The notes beneath the pieces were generated by a model. That model was not told the DNA's origin. It did not search any database and worked only from the letters and a program-made list of their open reading frames with translations. Below are positions 18,899 to 30,473 of a stretch of 64,000 nt of DNA, piece by piece. The DNA comes from DASXQK01 sp963724385 (lineage in GTDB: Bacteria > Pseudomonadota > Alphaproteobacteria > Dongiales > Dongiaceae): the NCBI GenBank assembly GCA_963724385.1, contig CAVRUJ010000001.1, positions 2,852,001 to 2,916,000 on the forward strand, written 5' to 3'. The translations under genes and the position numbers were made by a program. How positions within the stretch are numbered: position 1 is the stretch's first letter; every line of letters begins with the position of its first letter.

Positions 18899-20952
18899 GG
18901 GTGCCGGTCGCCTCCACTTCGCCGCCGAAGGCCTCCGTGCATTGCGCCATGGTGAGCGAGGCGCGGCTGATGGGATCGGTCATGTAGAAGTTGCGGACCG
19001 GCGAGTGGAACGGGGTCGCCTCAAGGCGGCCGTCGCGACCGAACTCGCCCCAGGCAGCCGGCTCGACCCGGTCGATCCGCTGGAAGCGCGGATAGGCGGC
19101 GTAGAGCCGCCGGCGCAGCTCGGCCAGGTCATCATAAGGCAGCGGGCGGCCCATGAGTTCGGACAGCGCGCGCAGCACGGCCCAATCCTCGCGCGCCTCG
19201 CCCGGCGGGAAGACCGCGCGCTGGGCGAGCTGAGGCCGGCCCTCGGTATTCATGTAGGTCGCGTCTTTCTCGGTATAGGCCGAGCCAGGCAGCACCACGT
19301 CGGCGCGATGGGCGCCGGCATCGCCGTGATGCCCGAGATAGATCACGAAAGCCTTGCCCAACCGACTCATGTCGATCTCGTCGGCGCCCAGCAGGAAGAC
19401 CGCATCGATCTCGCCGCGGCCGGCGCCTTCGAGGATGCCGGCGACATCGCGCCCAGCCGAGCCCGGCAGGAAGCCGAGCTCGAGGCCGCCGACCCGGGCA
19501 GCCGCCGTGTGGAGCAAGTTGAAGCCGTTCCAGCCGTCTTTCACCAGGCCGAACTTCGAGGCGAGCTTGCAGGCCCGGTTCAACACCGCGGCGCCGTCGG
19601 CCCTTGCCAGCGCGCCTTGGCCCAAGATCAGCATTGGGCGCTCGGCCCCCTCCAGCAGCTTGGCGAAGGGATGACTGCCCTTGAGAAGCGCTTCGAGAGT
19701 GTCCGGGCCGGCTCCCAGATGTTCGTGTTTATAGGTGAGATCGGCCTTGGCGCCGATGAGCCCGACCCCGTAACGGCCCTGGTTGACACGCTTCAGGATC
19801 CGGGCATTGACGATGGGCGCCTCGATGCGCGGGTTGCTCCCGATGATGATGCAAAGGTCGGACTGCTCGATGCCCGCGATGGTGGTATTGAACAGATAGC
19901 CGGCCCGGCAGGCCGGATCGATGGCGGCACCATCCTGCCGGCAGTCGAGATGGGGCGAGCCGTGGCTCTGCATCAGCTCCTTGAGGGCGAACATGGACTC
20001 GACATCGGCGAGGTCGCCGGCGATGGCCGCAACCCGCGTGCCGGCCAGACGCTTCAGCCGATCGGCCACGGCACCGAGCGCTTCCGGCCAGCTCGCCTCC
20101 TTCAGCTTGCCCTCGTGCCGAACATAGGGCCGATCGAGGCGCTGGCGGATGAGCCCGTCGCAGGCAAAGCGCGTCTTGTCGGAGATCCACTCCTCGTTCA
20201 CGCCCTCGTGCAGCCGCGGGAGGATGCGCAGCACCTCGCGCCCGCGGGAATCGACGCGGATGTTGCTGCCCACTGCGTCCATCACGTCGATTGAGTTCGG
20301 TCTTGCTAAGCTCCCAGGACCGGGCGAGGAACGCGTAAGGCTTGGAGGTGAGGGCGCCCACCGGGCAAATGTCGATGATGTTGGCGGACAGTTCCGAGCT
20401 CAGGCCCTTCTCGATATAGGTGCCGATCTCCATATGCTCGCCGCGCCCCAGCGCCCCCAGCTCCTCGACCCCGGCCACTTCGGCCATGAAGCGGACGCAG
20501 CGCGTGCAGTGGATGCAGCGGGTCATCACCGTCTTGACCAGGGGACCGAAGTCCTTGTCGGTCACGGCGCGCTTGGCCTCGCGGTACCGGCCCCGGTCGA
20601 AGCCATAGCCCATGGCCTGGTCTTGCAGATCGCATTCGCCGCCCTGGTCGCAGATCGGGCAGTCGAGAGGGTGGTTGGCCAGCAGGAACTCCATCACCCC
20701 CTGGCGCGCCTTGCGCACCATGGGTGTGTCGGTGTGGATCGCCATGCCGTCGGCCGCGGGCATGGCGCAGGAGGCGATGGGCTTGGGCGCCTTTTCCTGC
20801 TCGACCAGGCACATGCGGCAATTGCCGGCGACGGAAAGACGCTCGTGGTAGCAGAAACGGGGAATCTCGAAACCGGCCAACTCGCAGGCCTGGAGGACCG
20901 TGCTGCCCGCCGGCACCTCGATCGCTTGGCCATTGATGGTGAGCTTCGGCAT
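18891..20952 (-). CDS. nuoG: NADH-quinone oxidoreductase subunit G, one frameshift
   Basis: This is the large peripheral-arm iron-sulfur subunit. The N-terminal frame has the [2Fe-2S] ferredoxin domain (CYHERLSVAGNCRMC), the His/Cys N5 cluster motif (CPICDQGGECDLQ) and the [4Fe-4S] motif CIHCTRCVRF, up to SWELSKTE. The molybdopterin-oxidoreductase-like half restarts at DAVGSNIRVDSRGREV in another frame. The join near 20290 needs one base fewer. Repaired length is about 686 aa, the usual alphaproteobacterial size. Both halves are otherwise uninterrupted. Confidence 0.92.
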
Positions 20953-20961
20953 ATCGGCCCC

Positions 20962-22245
20962 CTACTCCGCCGCCTGGCGCTGGCTGCGGGCGGCGATGCG
21001 CCGCTCGAGCTCCGGCCGGAAATGGCGGATCAGGCCCTGGATCGGCCAGGCCGCGGCATCGCCGAGGGCGCAGATGGTGTGACCCTCGATCTCGCGGGTC
21101 ACCTCTTCCAGCATGTCGATCTCCTCGACCCTGGCGTCGCCCACCACCAGGCGCTTCATCACGCGATACATCCAGCCGGTCCCCTCGCGGCAGGGCGTGC
21201 ATTGGCCGCAGCTCTCGTGCATGTAGAAATGAGCGAGCCGCTCGATCGCGGCGACGACGTCGGTCGACTTGTCCATGACGATGACCGCGGCGGTGCCGAG
21301 GCCCGACTTCACCTCGCGCAGGGAATCGAAATCCATCAGCACCGTTGCGCAGATCGAGGGCGGCAACAGCGGCACCGACGAGCCGCCCGGGATGACGGCC
21401 AGCAGGTTGTCCCACCCGCCGCGCACGCCGCCGGCATGCTTCTCGATCAGCTCCTTCAGCGGGATGCCCATCTCGTCCTCGACGTTGCAGGGCTTCTCCA
21501 CATGGCCGGAGATGCAGAAGATCTTTGTGCCGGTGTTCTTCGGCCGGCCGAGCGCGCTCCACCATGCGGCACCCCGGCGCAGGATGGTGGGCGCGACCGC
21601 GATCGTCTCCACGTTGTTGACCGTGGTCGGGCAGCCGTAGAGCCCGACGGCCGCCGGGAAGGGCGGCTTCAGGCGGGGCAGCCCTTTCTTGCCTTCTAGG
21701 CTTTCCAATAGGCCGGTCTCTTCGCCGCAGATATAGGCGCCTGCCCCGCGATGCAGGATGACCTCGAAATCGTAGCCCGAGCCGCAGGCATTGCGGCCGA
21801 TGAGACCGGCTGCGTAGGCCTCGTCGATGGCGGCCTGGAGATTGAGGGCTTCGTTATAGAATTCGCCGCGGATGTAGATGTAGGCGGCCTCGCAGCCCAT
21901 GGCGAAGCCGGCAACGACGCAGCCTTCCACCAGCATATGCGGATCGAAGCGCAGGATGTCCCTGTCCTTGCAGGTCCCGGGTTCCGACTCGTCCGCGTTG
22001 ACCACGAGAAAGGCCGGGCGCCCGTCGGACTTCTTGGGCATGAAGGACCACTTGAGCCCGGTCGGGAAGCCCGCACCCCCGCGTCCGCGCAAATCCGACT
22101 TCTTGATCTCGTCGATGATCGCATCGCGTCCGCGTTCGATCAGCGCCTTGGTGTTGTCCCACAGCCCGCGCTTGCGCGCACCGGCCAGGCGCCAGTCCTG
22201 GACCCCGTAGAGATTGCGGAAGATGCGGTCGCTATCCTTGAGCAT
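20962..22245 (-). CDS. nuoF: NADH-quinone oxidoreductase subunit F
   Basis: This is the NADH-binding flavoprotein subunit holding FMN and the N3 [4Fe-4S] cluster, 427 aa. The NADH/FMN site shows GRGGAGFPTGLKW near residue 60 and the glycine-rich RGEFYNEA / GAGAYICGEETGLLESLEG segments. The cluster ligands are in SCGQCTPCREGTGW with a fourth Cys in HTICALGDAAAWP. The ATG at 22245 (MLKDSDRIFRNLYG) is preferred over an upstream in-frame start because it falls 5 bp after the nuoE stop. Confidence 0.96.
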   Translation of the reverse strand: MLKDSDRIFRNLYGVQDWRLAGARKRGLWDNTKALIERGRDAIIDEIKKSDLRGRGGAGFPTGLKWSFMPKKSDGRPAFLVVNADESEPGTCKDRDILRFDPHMLVEGCVVAGFAMGCEAAYIYIRGEFYNEALNLQAAIDEAYAAGLIGRNACGSGYDFEVILHRGAGAYICGEETGLLESLEGKKGLPRLKPPFPAAVGLYGCPTTVNNVETIAVAPTILRRGAAWWSALGRPKNTGTKIFCISGHVEKPCNVEDEMGIPLKELIEKHAGGVRGGWDNLLAVIPGGSSVPLLPPSICATVLMDFDSLREVKSGLGTAAVIVMDKSTDVVAAIERLAHFYMHESCGQCTPCREGTGWMYRVMKRLVVGDARVEEIDMLEEVTREIEGHTICALGDAAAWPIQGLIRHFRPELERRIAARSQRQAAE

Positions 22246-22249
22246 GCGC

Positions 22250-22825
22250 TCAGTCCTTGCCCAATAGCGTGCTCGGCCCGCCGACGGGTGCGGAACCCTG
22301 CCGGCCGGTCTGGGAGCCGGGCGTCGGCTTCTGGCCATGGGCGAGCTTGTCGAGGATCGCCTCGAGCTTCGCCGGATCCAGATCCTCGTAGAAATCGTCG
22401 TTGATCTGGATCACCGGCGCGTTGACGCAGCCGCCCAGGCATTCGACCTCGACCAGCGTGAAATTCCCGTCGGCCGTCGTCTCCTTGAGGCCGATGCCGA
22501 GCTTGCGCCGGCAGGTCTCGGTCAGCTTGTCGGCCCCGCGCAGCCAGCAGGGCGTGGTCCGGCACACCTGAAGCAGGTTCCGCCCCACCGGCTTCAGATT
22601 GAACATGCTGTAGAAGGTCGCGACCTCGTAAATGCGGATCGGGGCCATGGAAAGGGTCTCGGCGACATAGTCCATCGCGGCTCGGGGCAGCCAGCCACCG
22701 ACCTGGCGCTGCGCAAGGTCGAGCAGCGGGAGAACCGCGCTCGCCTGCCGGCCGGCGGGATAGCGGGCGATGATCTTCTCGGCCAGCGCCTTGTTGGCGG
22801 GCGTGAAGGCGAAGGCCTCGCTCAT
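22250..22825 (-). CDS. nuoE: NADH-quinone oxidoreductase subunit E
   Basis: This is the thioredoxin-like [2Fe-2S] subunit (N1a) of complex I, 191 aa. An N-terminal four-helix bundle is followed by cluster ligands in CRTTPCW (C-x4-C) and CLGGC (C-x3-C). The C-terminal tail of about 30 residues is rich in Gly, Pro and Gln, with no recognisable domain. The start overlaps the nuoD stop. Confidence 0.95.
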   Translation of the reverse strand: MSEAFAFTPANKALAEKIIARYPAGRQASAVLPLLDLAQRQVGGWLPRAAMDYVAETLSMAPIRIYEVATFYSMFNLKPVGRNLLQVCRTTPCWLRGADKLTETCRRKLGIGLKETTADGNFTLVEVECLGGCVNAPVIQINDDFYEDLDPAKLEAILDKLAHGQKPTPGSQTGRQGSAPVGGPSTLLGKD

Positions 22826-23997
22826 CGGTCGACCTCGCCGAAGACGATGTCCATGGAACCCAGGATCGCCACGGAATCCGCCAACATGTGGCCGCGGCAG
22901 ATGTAGTCCATGGCCTGGAGATGGGCGAAGCCGGGAGCGCGGATCTTGCAGCGATAGGGCCGGTTGGTGCCGTCGGAGACGAGATAGACCCCGAACTCGC
23001 CCTTCGGCGCCTCGACGGCGGTATAGGTCTCGCCGGCCGGCACGTGGAAGCCCTCGGTATAGAGCTTGAAGTGGTGGATGAGGGCCTCCATGGAGCGCTT
23101 CATCTCCGTTCTCGGCGGCGGCGCCACCTTCCGGTCATTGGTGCAATGCGGTCCCTCGGGCATGGCCGCGACGCATTGCTTGATGATCTTCAGGCTCTGA
23201 CGCATCTCCTCCATGCGCACCAGGTAACGGTCATAGCAGTCGCCGTTCCTGCCCACCGGTATGTCGAACTGCATGCGGTCGTAGACCATGTAGGGCTGGG
23301 CCTTACGCAGGTCCCAGGCGACGCCCGAGCCCCTCAGCATGGGCCCAGTGAAGCCCCAATCGATGGCGTCGTTCGCGGTGACGATGCCGATGTCCACCAG
23401 CCGCTGCTTGAAGATGCGGTTCTCGGTCAGCAGGTTCTCGATGTCGTCGAGGACCTTGGGAAAGCGCTCGGCCCAGGCGCCGATGTCGTCGAGGATTCCG
23501 GCCGGCAGGTCCTGATGCACCCCGCCGGGCCGATAGTAGGCGGCATGGAGCCGCGCGCCACTGACCCGCTCGTAGAACTCCATCAGAAGCTCGCGCTCCT
23601 CGAAGCACCACAGGAACGGCGTCACCGCGCCGATGTCCGCGGCATAGGCGGGGATGTTCAGCAGGTGGTTCAGGATCCGGGTGATCTCGTCGAACAGCAC
23701 GCGGATGTATTGGGCGCGAAGCGGCACTTCCAGGCCCAGGAGCTTTTCGACCGCGAGCACGAAGGCGTGCTCCTGGCACATCGGCGAGACGTAGTCGAGC
23801 CGGTCGAAATAGGGGATCGCCTGGAGATAGGTCTTGTACTCGATCAGCTTCTCGGTACCCCGATGGAGCAGCCCGATATGGGGATCGAGCCGCTGGACCA
23901 CCTCGCCGTCCATTTCCATGACCAGGCGCAGCACGCCATGGGCCGCCGGGTGCTGCGGCCCGAAATTCATGGTCAAGGGCTTGATCTGGGTTTCCAT
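22822..23997 (-). CDS. nuoD: NADH-quinone oxidoreductase subunit D
   Basis: This is the 49-kDa subunit forming the quinone pocket with NuoB and NuoH, 391 aa. The start METQIKPLTMNFGPQHPAAH carries the conserved HPAAH quinone-head region. RGTEKLIEYKTYLQ, DRLDYVSPMCQEHAF and the C-terminal GSMDIVFGEVDR are all present. nuoC and nuoD are separate genes, unlike the fused NuoCD of enterobacteria. The start shares one base with the nuoC stop. Confidence 0.97.
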   Translation of the reverse strand: METQIKPLTMNFGPQHPAAHGVLRLVMEMDGEVVQRLDPHIGLLHRGTEKLIEYKTYLQAIPYFDRLDYVSPMCQEHAFVLAVEKLLGLEVPLRAQYIRVLFDEITRILNHLLNIPAYAADIGAVTPFLWCFEERELLMEFYERVSGARLHAAYYRPGGVHQDLPAGILDDIGAWAERFPKVLDDIENLLTENRIFKQRLVDIGIVTANDAIDWGFTGPMLRGSGVAWDLRKAQPYMVYDRMQFDIPVGRNGDCYDRYLVRMEEMRQSLKIIKQCVAAMPEGPHCTNDRKVAPPPRTEMKRSMEALIHHFKLYTEGFHVPAGETYTAVEAPKGEFGVYLVSDGTNRPYRCKIRAPGFAHLQAMDYICRGHMLADSVAILGSMDIVFGEVDR

Positions 23998-24602
23998 CAG
24001 GTCTTCTTCCCGGCCTTCTCGTCGCCCGGCAGATGCAGCATGCCTTCCCAGGGGCTGAGGAAATCGAAGCTGCGGAAATCCTGGGTCAGTTTCACCCGCT
24101 CGTAGATCACGCGCTTCTGCTCTTCGTCGTAGCGCACCTCGACATAGCCGGTGAGGGGGAAATCCTTGCGCATCGGATGCCCCTCGAAGCCGTAGTCGGT
24201 GAGCAGGCGCCGGAGATCGGGGTGGTCGGCGAAGACGATGCCGTAGAGGTCCCAGGCCTCGCGCTCATACCAGCCGGCGACGCTGAAGAGCGAGGTGGCG
24301 GAGGGCACCGCCGTCGCCTCGTCGGCCGCGAGCTTGACCCGGATGCGGAGGTTGTGGCTGAGGCTCAGCAGGTTGTAGACGACCTCGAAGCGCGCCGGGC
24401 GTTCCGGGTAGTCGACGCCGCAGATGTCGCAGAGCAGCCTGAACTGGCAGCGCCCGTCATCGCGCAGGAAGCCCAGCACCGGCAGGATCGAGGCTGGCTG
24501 GGTCGAGACGACGAGCTGGTCGTGGACGAACTCCACGCGCTCCATATGCCGGCCGATCTGTGCCGGGATGTAGTCGCCCAGCTCCTTCAGCACCTGGTTC
24601 AT
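23997..24602 (-). CDS. nuoC: NADH-quinone oxidoreductase subunit C
   Basis: This is the 30-kDa peripheral subunit of complex I, 201 aa. The signature is ERPARFEVVYNLLSLSHNLR followed by WYEREAWDLYGIVFADHPDL and RRLLTDYGFEGHPMRKDFPL. There is no fusion with NuoD. The C-terminal tail is basic (GDEKAGKKT). Confidence 0.96.
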   Translation of the reverse strand: MNQVLKELGDYIPAQIGRHMERVEFVHDQLVVSTQPASILPVLGFLRDDGRCQFRLLCDICGVDYPERPARFEVVYNLLSLSHNLRIRVKLAADEATAVPSATSLFSVAGWYEREAWDLYGIVFADHPDLRRLLTDYGFEGHPMRKDFPLTGYVEVRYDEEQKRVIYERVKLTQDFRSFDFLSPWEGMLHLPGDEKAGKKT

Positions 24603-24619
24603 GATGGGTAAGTTTGTCG

Positions 24620-25150
24620 TCAGCGGGCGATGGTGCCGGTACGCCGGATCTTCTTCTGCAGCTGCAGAATGCCGTAGACCAGCGCCTCCGCCGTCGGCGG
24701 GCAGCCGGGCACATAAACATCCACGGGCACGATCCGGTCGCAGCCGCGCACGACGGCGTAGGAATAGTGATAGTAGCCGCCGCCGTTGGCGCAGGATCCC
24801 ATGGAGATCACCCAGCGCGGCTCGGCCATCTGGTCGTAGACCTTGCGCAGGGCCGGCGCCATCTTATTGGTGAGGGTGCCGGCGACGATCATCACGTCGG
24901 ACTGGCGGGGGCTGCCTCGGGGCACGATGCCGAACCGGTCGAGATCGTAGCGCGACATGTAGGCGTGCATCATCTCGACCGCGCAGCAGGCGAGCCCGAA
25001 GGTCATGGGCCAGAGCGAACCGGTGCGAGCCCAGTTCACCAGCTTGTCCATCTGGGCGACGACGAAGCCCTTGTCGGTGAGCTCGTCGGTGACCAGCTTC
25101 AGGGCGGCGTCCTGGGAGGCGCCGGCCGGCAGGGCCGTGTTCACTCCCAT
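24620..25150 (-). CDS. nuoB: NADH-quinone oxidoreductase subunit B
   Basis: This is the PSST subunit carrying terminal cluster N2 next to the quinone site, 176 aa. Cluster ligands are the tandem cysteines in FGLACCAVEMM, a third in MGSCANGGGYY and a fourth in VPGCPPTAEAL. The frame is open far upstream through nuoA, but the ATG at 25150 (MGVNTALPAGASQ) overlaps the nuoA stop by 10 bp and gives the usual length. Confidence 0.96.
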   Translation of the reverse strand: MGVNTALPAGASQDAALKLVTDELTDKGFVVAQMDKLVNWARTGSLWPMTFGLACCAVEMMHAYMSRYDLDRFGIVPRGSPRQSDVMIVAGTLTNKMAPALRKVYDQMAEPRWVISMGSCANGGGYYHYSYAVVRGCDRIVPVDVYVPGCPPTAEALVYGILQLQKKIRRTGTIAR

Positions 25151-25506
25151 TCCAATGCGCCCTTCCGCCATTCGTAGATGAAGCCCACGGTCAGGATCCC
25201 GAGGAAGCACACCATCGACCAGAACCCGAAGGCGCCGATGCGCCGGAGCGAGATCGCCCAGGGAAACAGGAAGGCGACCTCCAGATCGAAGATGATGAAC
25301 AGGATCGAGACCAGATAGAAGCGGACGTCGAAGCGCCGGCGGGCGTCGTCGAAGGCCTCGAAGCCGCACTCGTAGGGCGACAGCTTCTCGGAATCGGGCC
25401 GCTGGCGCGCGACGACCAAGGAAGCAGCGACCATCGCCCCCGCCACGACGACGGCGATTGCGAGGAAGATCAGGATCGGCAGATATTCGCGCAGCATCTG
25501 GTTCAT
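25141..25506 (-). CDS. nuoA: NADH-quinone oxidoreductase subunit A
   Basis: This is the first gene of the complex I cluster, 121 aa with three membrane helices (about residues 8-30, 63-85 and 90-112). The signature is KLSPYECGFEAFDDARRRFD followed by FYLVSILFIIFDLEVAFLFP. About 150 bp separate it from tRNA-Asp upstream. That stretch contains an A/T-rich run (25595-25612) and TATAGT (minus strand, near 25579), a possible -10 box, but I see no good -35 at the right distance. Confidence 0.96.
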   Translation of the reverse strand: MNQMLREYLPILIFLAIAVVVAGAMVAASLVVARQRPDSEKLSPYECGFEAFDDARRRFDVRFYLVSILFIIFDLEVAFLFPWAISLRRIGAFGFWSMVCFLGILTVGFIYEWRKGALEWE

Positions 25507-25659
25507 CGGCAGACATCCCGCGCGACGGAGCGGCGGCCCACCCCGCGGCGCCCGTCGCCCTCAAAAAGCGCCGCCACTATAGGACCCCGAGATTGCCAAA
25601 AAAAGGGCAAAACGACGCAGTTCGAGGCACCGGCGCGAGGCCTTGCGATGCGATGGAAC

Positions 25660-25736
<77 letters not shown>

Positions 25737-25823
25737 TAGAAGGCTGGCGCCCCAAAAGGGCGGGTTCATCTAATCCGTCGACCGGAGGGTGTCAAGGATG
25801 AGACGGCGGAGCGCGAAGCAGGA

Positions 25824-25898
25824 TGGTGGGCGATGACGGATTCGAACCGCCGGCCTCCTCGGTGTAAACGAGATGCTCTACCGCTGAGCTAATCGCCC
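25824..25898 (-). tRNA. tRNA-Val (TAC)
   Basis: This is a complete cloverleaf of 75 nt with encoded CCA. The acceptor GGGCGAT pairs with ATCGCCC. The anticodon stem TCTCG/CGAGG holds the loop TTTACAC with anticodon TAC. It lies 87 bp upstream of tRNA-Asp on the same strand. Confidence 0.97.
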
Positions 25899-25933
25899 GT
25901 CCGCTTGCGTCTTGCGCTGGTCCCGAAACGCGA

Positions 25934-25961
25934 CCGGCCGCCTCCTAGACGAGGCGGCCGG
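25934..25961 (-). terminator. Hairpin after the HU gene
   Basis: A perfect 11-bp GC-rich stem (CCGGCCGCCTC with its complement, 6-nt loop) begins 27 bp past the HU stop. Only a short TTT follows on the minus strand, so it is a plausible but weak intrinsic terminator. Confidence 0.55.
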
Positions 25962-25987
25962 CGAAACTCGCATGATCGGCCGAAGGC

Positions 25988-26260
25988 TCAGTTGACCGAC
26001 GCCTTCAGCCCCGCACCGGCCTTGAACTTCACCTGCTTCGAAGCAGGAATCTTGATCTCCTCGCCGGTCCGCGGATTGCGCCCGATCGACGCCGCTCTCT
26101 TGACGACATGGAAGGTGCCGAAGCCGACATTGCGGAACTCGCCATGCTTCTTCAGCGCCGCCTCGATACCGTCGAATACGGCTTCGACGGCTTTGCCGGC
26201 ATCGGCCTTCGAAAGGCCCGCCTTCGCCGCGACGACCGCCACCAATTCGTTCTTATTCAC
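25988..26260 (-). CDS. hup: DNA-binding protein HU
   Basis: This is a nucleoid-associated histone-like protein of 90 aa, the standard HU length. It starts MNKNELVAVVAAKAGLSKAD and carries the dimer core with the conserved GFGTF and the DNA-intercalating arm GRNPRTGEEIKIPASKQ, with the proline at its tip. HU is favoured over IHF because the sequence has the K/A-rich helix and arm typical of HU-beta. Its place after lon is the conserved clpX-lon-hup order. Confidence 0.95.
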   Translation of the reverse strand: MNKNELVAVVAAKAGLSKADAGKAVEAVFDGIEAALKKHGEFRNVGFGTFHVVKRAASIGRNPRTGEEIKIPASKQVKFKAGAGLKASVN

Positions 26261-26327
26261 GATGAAACCCCCCTTCGAGAATCGAGTTGGGAATGGACCT
26301 GCATCACAACGCCAGCCGATGGCGGAA

Positions 26328-26357
26328 AGTGTAGATCGCGGCTTTTGCCTGCGTCAA
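26328..26357 (-). promoter_or_regulatory. Candidate sigma-70 promoter for hup
   Basis: On the minus strand TTGACG (-35) is followed after 18 bp by TACACT (-10), about 68 bp upstream of the HU start. The boxes resemble the vegetative consensus and the position fits the leader of a strongly expressed gene. No other evidence is available. Confidence 0.5.
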
Positions 26358-26493
26358 TTGCGGAGCGCCGGTTATCCCCCGGAGCCTGTTCGTCCGAAGT
26401 CCGCTCGGTTCGAAGCGCAAATCGCGCTGCGATCCCAACATGTCGAAAGAAAGTAACGGCTCAGCTTGACCGAAGCGCAACCCATATTGCTTG

Positions 26494-26525
26494 CCTCACG
26501 CGCCGCCCTTGGACGGCGCGTGAGG
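26494..26525. terminator. Hairpin downstream of lon
   Basis: CCTCACGCGCCG and its exact complement form a 12-bp stem with an 8-nt loop, starting 9 bp past the lon stop. No T-run follows on either strand. It may be a Rho-independent terminator lacking the tract or an RNA-stabilising 3' hairpin. Confidence 0.5.
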
Positions 26526-26533
26526 GAGTCTGG

Positions 26534-28933
<2,400 letters not shown>

Positions 28934-29014
28934 GGGATCCTCGGACAAGGGATCGGGCGCTGAGCCACCGGCTCGGCGTCCCGGCCGAAAGCCGGCCAGG
29001 CTTCACGGCACTGC

Positions 29015-29046
29015 ATAAATGGCGTTCCCGACAGGTTCTTCAAGGG
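29015..29046 (-). promoter_or_regulatory. Candidate sigma-32 promoter for lon
   Basis: On the minus strand CCCTTGAA (29039-29046) is followed after 15 bp by CGCCATTTAT (29015-29024). These resemble the RpoH -35 (CTTGAA) and -10 (CCCCATNT) elements. The site lies between the clpX stop and lon, about 85 bp before the start codon, as expected for a heat-shock gene. Confidence 0.55.
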
Positions 29047-29061
29047 CCGGCCAGAGCAGGC

Positions 29062-30339
29062 TCAGGCGCCGGCGCCGACATCCTCGCGCCGGTCGGAATA
29101 GATGTAGAGGGGCCGCGACGTGCCATCGACCACCTCCTTGCTGATCACCATGCGCTCGACCCCCTCCAGGCCGGGAAGGTCGAACATGGGGTCGAGGAGG
29201 ATTCCCTCCATGATGGAGCGCAGGCCCCGGGCGCCGGTCTTGCGTAGGATCGCTCTCAGCGCGATGGCGCGCAGCGAATCCTCGGTGAAGTCGAGGCGAA
29301 TGTCCTCCATCTCGAACAGGCGCTGGTACTGCTTGACCAGGGCGTTCTTGGGCTTGGTCAGGATGTCGATGAGGGCCTTCTCGTCCAGGTCCTCGAGCGT
29401 CGCCACCACCGGCAGGCGCCCGACGAATTCGGGGATCAGGCCGAATTTCAGCAGATCCTCCGGCTCGACTTCCTTCAGGACCTCGCCCGTGCGCCGGTCG
29501 TCGGGCCCGCGCACGTCGGCGCCGAAGCCGATGGCGGAGCCCTTCTTGCCGCGTTGCGCGATGATCTTCTCCAGCCCTGAGAAGGCGCCGCCGCAGATGA
29601 ACAGGATGTTGGTCGTATCGACCTGCAGGAACTCCTGCTGGGGATGCTTGCGCCCGCCCTGGGGCGGCACTGAGGCGATGGTGCCTTCCATGATCTTGAG
29701 CAGGGCCTGCTGGACCCCCTCGCCCGAGACGTCCCGGGTGATGGACGGGTTGTCGGACTTGCGGCTGATCTTGTCGACCTCGTCGATATAGACGATGCCG
29801 CGCTGGGCCCGCTCGACGTTGTAGTCGGCGGCCTGGAGCAGCTTCAGGATGATGTTCTCGACGTCCTCGCCGACATAGCCCGCCTCGGTCAAGGTCGTGG
29901 CATCGGCCATGGTGAAGGGCACGTCGATGATTCTGGCCAAGGTCTGGGCGAGCAAGGTCTTGCCGCAGCCGGTCGGGCCGACCAGGAGGATGTTGGACTT
30001 CGAGAGCTCGACGTCGTTCGCCTTGGCGCCATGGGCAAGGCGCTTGTAGTGATTGTGGACGGCGACCGAGAGCACGCGCTTGGCATGGGTCTGGCCGATC
30101 ACGTAGTCGTCCAGGACCTTGCAGATGTCGGCCGGCGTGGGCACCCCGTCGCGGGACTTGACCAGGGTGGTCTTGTGCTCCTCGCGAATGATGTCCATGC
30201 ACAGCTCGACGCATTCGTCGCAGATGAACACGGTCGGGCCGGCGATGAGCTTGCGCACCTCGTGCTGGCTCTTGCCGCAGAAGGAGCAGTAAAGCGTGTT
30301 CTTCGAATCGCCGCCGGGAGGCTTGTTGGGGTTGGCCAT
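29062..30339 (-). CDS. clpX: ClpXP protease ATPase subunit ClpX
   Basis: This is the AAA+ unfoldase that feeds substrates to ClpP (425 aa). The N-terminal C4 zinc domain is CSFC...CDECVELC (residues about 17-45). Walker A is GPTGCGKTLLAQ, the pore loop GYVGEDV and Walker B VYIDEVDKI. An upstream TTG is in frame, but the ATG at 30339 (MANPNKPPGGDSKNTLYCSF) is the typical start. The order tig-clpP-clpX-lon is conserved in proteobacteria. Confidence 0.97.
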   Translation of the reverse strand: MANPNKPPGGDSKNTLYCSFCGKSQHEVRKLIAGPTVFICDECVELCMDIIREEHKTTLVKSRDGVPTPADICKVLDDYVIGQTHAKRVLSVAVHNHYKRLAHGAKANDVELSKSNILLVGPTGCGKTLLAQTLARIIDVPFTMADATTLTEAGYVGEDVENIILKLLQAADYNVERAQRGIVYIDEVDKISRKSDNPSITRDVSGEGVQQALLKIMEGTIASVPPQGGRKHPQQEFLQVDTTNILFICGGAFSGLEKIIAQRGKKGSAIGFGADVRGPDDRRTGEVLKEVEPEDLLKFGLIPEFVGRLPVVATLEDLDEKALIDILTKPKNALVKQYQRLFEMEDIRLDFTEDSLRAIALRAILRKTGARGLRSIMEGILLDPMFDLPGLEGVERMVISKEVVDGTSRPLYIYSDRREDVGAGA

Positions 30340-30473
30340 CGCTTTCAGTCGGTCAGCTACACCCAATTCGTAGTCATGTTAGGGCAGGCCTCGAAGCCGG
30401 CACAACCAGTTTCTGGGGCTCCGGCCGCCGGGGCCGGGGCGCCCGCCAACCGTGCCAGGTGCCCGGATCGGCC

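Noticed and set aside
11498..20952. nuo genes as true pseudogenes or programmed frameshifting
   Set aside because: Shifts are numerous, lie at unrelated sequences without slippery-site plus structure patterns, and leave all conserved blocks and overlaps intact; sequence error is simpler.
25507..25659. Definite nuo promoter
   Set aside because: TATAGT is present, but no -35 box lies at 16-18 bp, so it is mentioned only in the nuoA entry.
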